In this document: piece after piece, positions 5,157-10,059 of the stretch
Numbering within the stretch: position 1 is the stretch's first letter
How the letters are laid out: each line of letters begins with the position of its first letter
NCBI GenBank assembly: GCA_045606465.1
Contig: JAZURZ010000027.1
Location: 1 to 10,059, forward strand
Origin: CAKSQL01 sp045606465
GTDB taxonomy: Bacteria; Bacillota; Clostridia; UBA1381
Reading direction: 5' to 3'
DNA: 10,059 bases
Notes under the pieces: model-generated
Told to the model about the DNA's origin: nothing
Database searches by the model: none
Seen by the model: the letters and a program-made list of their open reading frames with translations, nothing else
Program-made: the position numbers and the translations under genes

Positions 5157-6824
5157 ATGCTCGATACAAATGCCAAAGAGGCAGTTTTGTTAAAGAAAAT
5201 AGATATATCCAATGCAGGATACGACTGCTTCATGAGGGTGGGAGACCTAAATGGTGATGGAATAGCAGATATTATTATGCTACAACCCAACGAATGTATT
5301 GATGAAAGATATTTCCCACGCTCGGTTGCGTCAGCGACTGCATATACTATTGATGGAGAACTTTTGTGGCAGATTGGTACTCCTCGGAATGAAAAAATAA
5401 AGTGCGAAAATGACCTTCCCGCACAAATTTATGATATAGACCGTGATGGCAATAATGAGTTTTTGTGCGTAATGGAGGGATATTTTTGCGTGTTTGATGG
5501 TAAAAGCGGAGAATTAAAGCGCAGAAGCACCCTTCCTGACCCTCAGGCGCATGATGCTTTTGCAATAGCAGATTTACAAGGGCTGGGGTATCCGCAGAAC
5601 ATAATTATAAAGAACCGATATCACCAGCTTTGGGCATTGGATAAAAATTTTAATGTGATGTGGACTTATAGAGGTAATATAGGTCACTATCCAATAGTAT
5701 GCGACATAAATTGCGATGGCAGGGATGAGATAATAGCAGGAAGTGTTGTTCTTGATTCGCAAGGAAATGTTTTGTGGGAGATTGAAGGAGAGGATTTTCC
5801 AAAAAGCATATGTGTTGCAGACCTTGGTATGAGTGGTGAGGCTTTAATAGTCGCAGGAGGGGAAAAAACGAGGGTATTTGACTCCGAGGGAAACGAAAAA
5901 TGGAGTTTTAAAAACGAATTAAAAACCTCTTGTCTTGCAGCAGGGAATGTGCGCCCTGACACCTTTGGCTTTGAAATTATGGGATTTTTTGAGGAAATAG
6001 ATGAGGGTGAAAAAAACAGCGGAGTTTTCCTTACAGACTATAGAGGCAATACCCTTTTTAAAGAAAAGGGAACAAAAGATATAAAAAGAGATTACATATG
6101 CGCAATACATAATTTTGACGGCAGGGGAGGAGAGCATATAGTAATGTCATCACGGAGCGAAAATCTTGTGTGCATCTATGACGGGTATATGAATCCTGCT
6201 TATACAATAGAGGGAGGAAAGAAAATATTTATAGCAGATATATTCTCGGACGGTGAAGAAGAAATTTTACTTTATGATAATGAGAAGGTGTATATATATT
6301 CTGCGCACAAAAAAGAAGTTACAAAGCTTGATGAAAAGAAACCAAGACCTCAGACAAGGGGATTATATAATTATACAAGATTTCCATATGTGGTGGCAGA
6401 CTCGGCAAGAAATGCCTTTGGATATGCAGTAGGACAATTTGTAAATCCCGATATAAGAGCATGGGCAAAGCAATGTGCATTATCAGAGGAAACAGAGTTT
6501 ATGTCAAAAGCAGATTTTTGCATTGTGCTTGTAAGTGCGACAGGAATAAAAAGATATAGCACTGAAGTTTTTTCAGATGTTTCAAAAAATGACTATTTTT
6601 ATCCTGCAATAAGTACTTTAAAAGAATATGGATATATTGATGATGTAGTGGGACGATTTAATCCCTATGAGCCTGTAAGTGCAGAATTTGCACTTGATAT
6701 TGTTCAAAAGGCAGCAGGGTTTATTCCTCTTACCACAAAAAATGGAGAGGATTTGCTTACCAAGCAGGATGTAGCAAAGCTGATTTTGCAGGTTTATGAC
6801 AGGGAGGCTACAGAAGAAAAATAG
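5157..6824 (+). CDS. Beta-propeller protein (rhamnogalacturonan lyase PL11-like / FG-GAP repeats) with C-terminal SLH-like motifs
   Basis: 555 residues, with a strong GAGGAGG ribosome binding site 7 nt before the ATG. Residues about 20-385 are repeated blades, each with an acidic calcium-type loop followed by strands: DLNGDGIAD (30-38), DIDRDGNNE (93-101), DINCDGRDE (183-191), NFDGRGGEH (319-327), DIFSDGEEE (361-369). Phrases such as DGELLWQI, SVVLDSQGNVLWEI and RVFDSEGNEKWSF resemble PL11 rhamnogalacturonan lyases, but the N-terminal region typical of secreted PL11 is missing and catalytic residues could not be placed. After a linker (about 390-415), the C-terminus has a good SLH motif, VFSDVSKNDYFYPAISTLKE with GRFNPYEPVSAEFA (471-512), and weaker flanking ones (about 435-463 and 530-547). 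SLH motifs normally anchor exported proteins to the wall, yet no signal peptide is visible here. Catalysis, calcium-dependent binding or a scaffold role are all possible. It ends at the 6839 terminator. Confidence 0.75.
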   Translation: MLDTNAKEAVLLKKIDISNAGYDCFMRVGDLNGDGIADIIMLQPNECIDERYFPRSVASATAYTIDGELLWQIGTPRNEKIKCENDLPAQIYDIDRDGNNEFLCVMEGYFCVFDGKSGELKRRSTLPDPQAHDAFAIADLQGLGYPQNIIIKNRYHQLWALDKNFNVMWTYRGNIGHYPIVCDINCDGRDEIIAGSVVLDSQGNVLWEIEGEDFPKSICVADLGMSGEALIVAGGEKTRVFDSEGNEKWSFKNELKTSCLAAGNVRPDTFGFEIMGFFEEIDEGEKNSGVFLTDYRGNTLFKEKGTKDIKRDYICAIHNFDGRGGEHIVMSSRSENLVCIYDGYMNPAYTIEGGKKIFIADIFSDGEEEILLYDNEKVYIYSAHKKEVTKLDEKKPRPQTRGLYNYTRFPYVVADSARNAFGYAVGQFVNPDIRAWAKQCALSEETEFMSKADFCIVLVSATGIKRYSTEVFSDVSKNDYFYPAISTLKEYGYIDDVVGRFNPYEPVSAEFALDIVQKAAGFIPLTTKNGEDLLTKQDVAKLILQVYDREATEEK

Positions 6825-6838
6825 GTTTTTAAAATTGT

Positions 6839-6875
6839 AAAGGGTTTGGAGAAATTATAGACTCCAAACCCTTTT
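6839..6875. terminator. Bidirectional intrinsic terminator between convergent operons
   Basis: A perfect 13-bp stem, AAAGGGTTTGGAG (6839-6851) with CTCCAAACCCTTT (6862-6874), has a 10-base loop. It carries T6872-6875 on the plus-strand side and TTT then ATTTT on the minus-strand side. It sits 14 bp after the propeller stop codon and about 30 bp past the uppP stop read on the minus strand, so it can end transcription from both directions. Confidence 0.88.
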
Positions 6876-6906
6876 AAAAGCTTTATTTAAAATAAGATTA
6901 ATTTTC

Positions 6907-7761
6907 TTATACCGCCACTCCTGCAAAGAGATTTCCAAAAATGCCGAAATAAAGCAAAATTAAAATTCCCAAAACAATTCTGTAGTAGCCAAATGCGGCA
7001 AAGTCATGCTTTCTTATATAATCTATGAGGAAGCGTATTGCAAAAATTGAAACAATATAGGAAATTGCAGTTCCTATAATCAGAAGAAAAATTCCGCCGT
7101 CGGGGAAGAAAAAGCCGTTTTCCAAGATATATTTAACTGTTCTTAAAAGGCTTGCTCCGAACATGACGGGAATGGCAAGGAAAAATGAAAATTCTGTAGC
7201 AACTTCACGTGATGTGCCTATTAAAATTGCGCCTAAAATTGTGGCGCCTGAGCGTGATGTTCCAGGAATCATAGCCAGAACCTGACAAAGCCCTATAATA
7301 ATAGCGGTTTTTGTGTTCATTTCGGAAATACTATTAATTTTCGGAGTTTTATTTTTTTTCTCAATAAGAATAAACAAAACACCATAAACCAAAAGGGTTA
7401 TTGCAATAACCAAAGGAGTTGAAAGATAGCCTTCCACAATATCGTCTAAGAAAATTCCTATAACTGCTGCGGGAATAACTGCAATTATGACCTTAAGCCA
7501 CATTGTAAGGGTTTGTTTTTTCTCCTCAATGCTTTTTTTGGGCGAAAGGGGATTAAGCTTATTAAAATATAAGGTAAGCACTGCAAGTATTGAGCCGAAT
7601 TGTATTACCACCAAAAACAAATTCATAAAAGCTTCGGATTGATTGAGCTCTAAAAATTGATTTGCCAATATAAGATGCCCTGTGCTGGATATTGGCAGCC
7701 ACTCGGTAATTCCCTGAATTATACCAAAAACAATTGATTTTAAAATTTCAATAAAAATCAT
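6907..7761 (-). CDS. uppP: Undecaprenyl-diphosphatase UppP (BacA family)
   Basis: 284 residues, a polytopic membrane enzyme that converts undecaprenyl diphosphate to the monophosphate lipid carrier needed for peptidoglycan and other wall polymers; extra copies give bacitracin resistance. Family motifs are intact: GIIQGITEWLPISSTGHL (13-30, with the catalytic-type glutamate and histidine) and PGTSRSGATI (166-175, R170). Several hydrophobic segments (about 48-66, 90-106, 115-133, 152-165, 174-185, 190-204, 224-245, 260-280) fit the BacA topology, and length is normal. It is the last gene of the minus-strand operon. Its AAGGGAG ribosome binding site (complement of 7774-7780) overlaps the stop codon of the upstream kinase-like gene, leaving 17 bp between genes and suggesting coupled translation. 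Confidence 0.96.
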   Translation of the reverse strand: MIFIEILKSIVFGIIQGITEWLPISSTGHLILANQFLELNQSEAFMNLFLVVIQFGSILAVLTLYFNKLNPLSPKKSIEEKKQTLTMWLKVIIAVIPAAVIGIFLDDIVEGYLSTPLVIAITLLVYGVLFILIEKKNKTPKINSISEMNTKTAIIIGLCQVLAMIPGTSRSGATILGAILIGTSREVATEFSFFLAIPVMFGASLLRTVKYILENGFFFPDGGIFLLIIGTAISYIVSIFAIRFLIDYIRKHDFAAFGYYRIVLGILILLYFGIFGNLFAGVAV

Positions 7762-7778
7762 ACCCTATTCACTCTCCC

Positions 7779-8411
7779 TTAAACTGTTGGCTCTCCAAAT
7801 TTTTTTATGTATGACTTAACAATTTCTTTTGCAAAATCAGGACCTAAAAGCGCCATGTTTATGCACAAATCGTAGTCGGAGGCATTTCCCCATGTACCAT
7901 TGCTGTAGTAGTTATAAAAGCTTCGGCGTTTTTTGTCGGTTTTTAAAATTTTATCCTTTGCCTCGGCATCGCTAAGGTTGTAAAGCTCTTTTATTCTATT
8001 AATTTTATAGTCCATGTCAGCGTAGGTAAAAATGCTGAAAAGATTAATATCAGGCTCGTTTTTTAAAATGTAGTTTGCACATCTTCCTACAATGATGCAG
8101 GAGTGTTTATGAGCAAGCTCCTTTATAACCTCGGATTGGGAAATAAAAAGCTTGTCGCCTATTGGCATTTCATAATGACCTCCCAACATTCCTCCAAACC
8201 CCGAACCTGTTACAATTGAATAAAGAAAGCTTTTAGTTGCAGTTTCGTCGCTGTGCTTGGAAACATCAGGGTGTAAATTTATTTTTTCAGAAGCCATATC
8301 TACAAGATTGTCGTCATAAAACCCAATATTAAGCTCTTTAGCAAGTGTTTCGCCAAGCGCACGTCCGCCGCTGCCGAATTGTCTTCCTATTGTAATTACA
8401 AAATTTTTCAC
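7779..8411 (-). CDS. Cytidylate-kinase-like family protein (Cytidylate_kin2 type)
   Basis: 210 residues beginning with GTG at 8411; the start is fixed by an AAGGAGG ribosome binding site (complement of 8419-8425) 7 nt upstream that overlaps the stop of the preceding gene. The N-terminal FVITIGRQFGSGGRALGETLA (about 4-24) is the phosphate-binding loop characteristic of this clostridial family; it has R17 where a standard P-loop has lysine. Further family features are FYDDNLVDMA (31-40), IIVGRCANYIL (106-116) and the lid-like KTDKKRRSFYNYY (157-169) with D180-D181 near the end (SDYDLCIN). Family members are predicted nucleoside or small-molecule phosphotransferases; the true substrate is not established, and a normal Cmk would look different. 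No membrane segments. Its place between a lytic transglycosylase and uppP does not reveal the role. Confidence 0.85.
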   Translation of the reverse strand: MKNFVITIGRQFGSGGRALGETLAKELNIGFYDDNLVDMASEKINLHPDVSKHSDETATKSFLYSIVTGSGFGGMLGGHYEMPIGDKLFISQSEVIKELAHKHSCIIVGRCANYILKNEPDINLFSIFTYADMDYKINRIKELYNLSDAEAKDKILKTDKKRRSFYNYYSNGTWGNASDYDLCINMALLGPDFAKEIVKSYIKKFGEPTV

Positions 8412-8423
8412 GATTTCTCCTCC

Positions 8424-8984
8424 TTATTTGTTGTCAATAGCATATAATTTTTCATAAACTGATTTATATCTGTTAACCCTTTTTATATAATTTCTTGTTT
8501 CAGGAAAGGGAATATAGTCAAGTGTTTTTCCGTCAGAGCTGAATTTTTCGTCCGAAAGCCATTTTGCGACGTTGCCCATGCCTGCGTTATAGCAAGCTAA
8601 AACAACATCGTTGTCAGAGTAAAGATTTGCAAGGTATTCAAGATAGTAACACCCCATTTTGATATTAATTTCGGGATTTTCTATTAAGTTAGGGGTAAAA
8701 TTTATGCCCATTTTATCACAAATCCACATAGCAGTGTCATCGGTAATCTGCATAAGACCGCCCGCTACATCAGAATGTGCCGATGTATTAAAATTGCTTT
8801 CGGCTTTTATAAGAGCCATTACAAAATATGGGTTTTGCCTGTAAGCATCAGAGCTCTTAAAAATGTATTCCTCATATTTTAAGGGATAGAGATTGTATAT
8901 AACAATGCGCAAAATTAATGTCAAAACAATCGCAAAAATAAAAATTAATCCGAAAAAAGATGCTGTCTTTTTAAAATTCTTCAA
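8424..8984 (-). CDS. Membrane-anchored soluble lytic transglycosylase (SLT domain)
   Basis: 186 residues from a TTG at 8984, chosen because a GAGGGA sequence (complement of 8991-8996) lies 6 nt upstream and because TTGA overlaps the coaE stop. One N-terminal hydrophobic segment (about 8-31) after a KNFKK start acts as an anchor or uncleaved signal, placing the SLT domain outside the membrane. The catalytic glutamate is in IKAESNF (59-65, E62), followed by AGGLMQIT (74-81), NPEINIKMGCYYLEYL (103-118), ACYNAGMGNV (130-139) and FPETRNYIKRV (160-170), all standard SLT family 1 motifs. It would cleave peptidoglycan between MurNAc and GlcNAc to form anhydro-MurNAc. A small SLT next to coaE is, as I recall, a recurring clostridial arrangement. 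Confidence 0.92.
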   Translation of the reverse strand: MKNFKKTASFFGLIFIFAIVLTLILRIVIYNLYPLKYEEYIFKSSDAYRQNPYFVMALIKAESNFNTSAHSDVAGGLMQITDDTAMWICDKMGINFTPNLIENPEINIKMGCYYLEYLANLYSDNDVVLACYNAGMGNVAKWLSDEKFSSDGKTLDYIPFPETRNYIKRVNRYKSVYEKLYAIDNK

Positions 8985-9577
8985 AGCAATTCCCTCAATT
9001 TATCTATTATTTTCCCGACTTCATTCACGAGATTTTCCTCGGTAGTATTATTATAAACTATAAAATCAGCTTTTTCAAGATAGAAGCTGTCCTCTTTTTG
9101 TGAATTTATTCTGTTTTTTGCTTCCTCCAAAGAAAGCATATCCCGCTCGCAAATTCGTTTTATGCGAAGAGATTTATCTGAAATTACAGCAACCACCTTA
9201 TCGCAAATTAAATCCATGCCATATTCTATGAGCAGGGGAGCGTCAAGACATATCATAGGAAGGGGAGAGTTTTTTATTTCCTCTTTTACTGCGTTACTTA
9301 TAAAACTGCTTATGATATTGTTTAAGGAACAAAGTGCGGCTTTATCAGAAAAGACAAGTCCTCCCAGCTTTTTTCTTAAAAGTGTACCATCAGAAGAAAT
9401 GTATTCCTTGCCAAACACTTTCTTTATTTGTTCAAGCGCAGGCTGATTAGGACGGGTAATTTCCCTGGAAATTTTATCGCAGTCGATAAGATAAAAGCCT
9501 GCTTTTTCAAATTCTGAGCAAACAACACTTTTTCCGTTGCCGCTGCCGCCGGTTACTCCTACAAGCAATTTTTTCAT
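8981..9577 (-). CDS. coaE: Dephospho-CoA kinase
   Basis: 198 residues, catalysing the last step of coenzyme A synthesis (ATP-dependent phosphorylation of dephospho-CoA). Evidence: P-loop VTGGSGNGKS (8-17), LIDCDKISREI (30-40) with the DxD-type pair, LVFSDKAAL (74-82), LDAPLLIE (111-118), RDMLSLEEAKNRINSQ (145-160) and ADFIVYNN (170-177). Length is typical. One oddity is the segment LNNIISSFI (85-93), where the family usually has a His-Pro pair (consensus LxxLxHPxI); that pair is absent here. The start ATG overlaps the stop of the upstream TM2 gene (ATGA), and its end overlaps the TTG start of the transglycosylase gene. The ribosome binding site AAAGGT is moderate and about 12 nt away, so coupling to the upstream gene is likely. 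Confidence 0.95.
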   Translation of the reverse strand: MKKLLVGVTGGSGNGKSVVCSEFEKAGFYLIDCDKISREITRPNQPALEQIKKVFGKEYISSDGTLLRKKLGGLVFSDKAALCSLNNIISSFISNAVKEEIKNSPLPMICLDAPLLIEYGMDLICDKVVAVISDKSLRIKRICERDMLSLEEAKNRINSQKEDSFYLEKADFIVYNNTTEENLVNEVGKIIDKLRELL

Positions 9578-9924
9578 ATCATAAGCTTACCTTTCGCATC
9601 ATATTTTTCCTTACCATTTAAAATCATAACCCCATCAATAAAGCCCCATACAACTCCGACAATTCCACAGCTTAAAAGACTTGAAAGAATTTGCAAAAGA
9701 GCAGTTTTTCTATAGCCCAAATAAAATCTGCCAATGCCAAAAGCGCCTAAAAAAATCTGCAAAAATCCTGCCACTACATAGGAACGATTTCCATAAACTG
9801 AGGCTGGATTTGAGATTGTTTCTGAAGAAGGTGCGCCTTGCTCCCATTTTCCTGACTGCAAGGCATGGCAATAGGGACAAATTCTATGAGATGCTATTTT
9901 TCTTCCACATTCTGAACAAAACAT
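9574..9924 (-). CDS. Zinc-ribbon plus TM2-domain membrane protein
   Basis: 116 residues from the ATG at 9924, preceded by TAAGGA about 10 nt upstream. A longer frame opening with TTG at 9969 is rejected because it would start inside rarA, whose stop is at 9945. The N-terminus MFCSECGRK...RICPYCH has two CxxC pairs (C3/C6 and C16/C19), a small zinc ribbon. A polar linker (about 21-45) leads to a TM2 domain (about 48-104): VVAGFLQIFLGAFGIGRFYLGYR forms the first helix with its conserved glycines and RFYLGY turn, and LLQILSSLLSCGIVGVVWGFIDGVMIL the second, with the typical Asp near the end. TM2 proteins are widespread and mostly uncharacterised. It sits 20 bp after rarA and overlaps coaE by 4 bp. 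No specific function can be assigned. Confidence 0.88.
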   Translation of the reverse strand: MFCSECGRKIASHRICPYCHALQSGKWEQGAPSSETISNPASVYGNRSYVVAGFLQIFLGAFGIGRFYLGYRKTALLQILSSLLSCGIVGVVWGFIDGVMILNGKEKYDAKGKLMI

Positions 9925-9944
9925 ATTATTATTTTCCTTAGACT

Positions 9945-10059
9945 TTAAAGTTTTTTTATATTTTCCCAATATTCCCTTGCCAGCTGCTCGGTTTTGTTGT
10001 CGCCATATTCATAATATGTGCTATTAGCTATAGCATCGGGCAAATATTGTTGTTTCACA
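9945..10059 (-). CDS. rarA: Replication-associated recombination protein RarA (C-terminal end only)
   Basis: The last 37 codons of a gene entering from the right edge, ending at TAA (complement of 9945-9947). The readable part is VKQQYLPDAIANSTYYEYG, then DNKTEQLAREYWENIKKL. The stretch 'VKQQYLPD' followed by a YY pair closely matches the C-terminus of RarA/MgsA AAA+ ATPases, which usually read WVxQQYLPDxLxxxxYY. RarA acts at stalled replication forks. The ATPase domain lies outside the window, so identification rests on this short tail. It appears to be upstream in the same operon as the TM2 gene, 20 bp away. Confidence 0.82.
   Translation of the reverse strand, partial: VKQQYLPDAIANSTYYEYGDNKTEQLAREYWENIKKL

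Noticed and set aside
9925..9969. N-terminal extension of the TM2 protein from a TTG at 9969
   Set aside because: It would lie inside the end of rarA; the zinc ribbon begins at the ATG at 9924, which has its own ribosome binding site just after the rarA stop.

Overview
The window looks like chromosomal DNA from an AT-rich, low-GC Gram-positive anaerobe of the class Clostridia. The basis is a spoIIA sporulation operon, strong AGGAGG-type ribosome binding sites, an SLH-domain protein, and two kinds of intergenic hairpin repeat of a style I associate with gut Oscillospirales/Lachnospirales genomes. The last point is from memory and was not searched. No species can be named.

Layout. Positions 1-1313 (+) hold the end of spoIIAA, then spoIIAB and sigF: the anti-anti-sigma, anti-sigma and sigma-F factors that start forespore gene expression. 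A 75-codon gene of unknown function (1308-1535, -) runs tail-to-tail into sigF and overlaps it by 6 bp. Positions 1536-2327 contain no convincing gene but are densely structured. They hold two outward-facing putative promoters, an 81-bp perfect four-way-junction palindrome, a pair of mutually exclusive hairpins, a 238-bp multi-hairpin element with 11-bp terminal inverted repeats, and an array of hairpins separated by TCGATATG spacers that changes orientation halfway. This array ends directly before the ribosome binding site of the next gene.

Positions 2328-6824 (+) hold a divergent intracellular GH28-like beta-helix protein, the tRNA CCA-adding enzyme with an HD domain, and a beta-propeller protein resembling family 11 rhamnogalacturonan lyases that ends in SLH-like motifs but lacks a signal peptide. 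The GH28-like and propeller proteins suggest a pectin-related theme interrupted by a housekeeping gene.

A 13-bp-stem terminator (6839-6875) separates these from a convergent operon on the minus strand. That operon reads from the right edge inward: rarA (end only), a zinc-ribbon/TM2 membrane protein, coaE, a membrane-anchored lytic transglycosylase, a cytidylate-kinase-like protein and uppP. The genes overlap or are separated by at most about 20 bp, and several ribosome binding sites overlap the previous stop codon, so they are probably co-transcribed and translationally coupled. The operon mixes replication-fork repair (rarA), coenzyme A synthesis (coaE) and cell-wall metabolism (lytic transglycosylase, uppP).

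No CRISPR array, tRNA, rRNA, transposase gene or defence system was seen. The most unusual part is the composite structured intergenic region at about 1640-2320.
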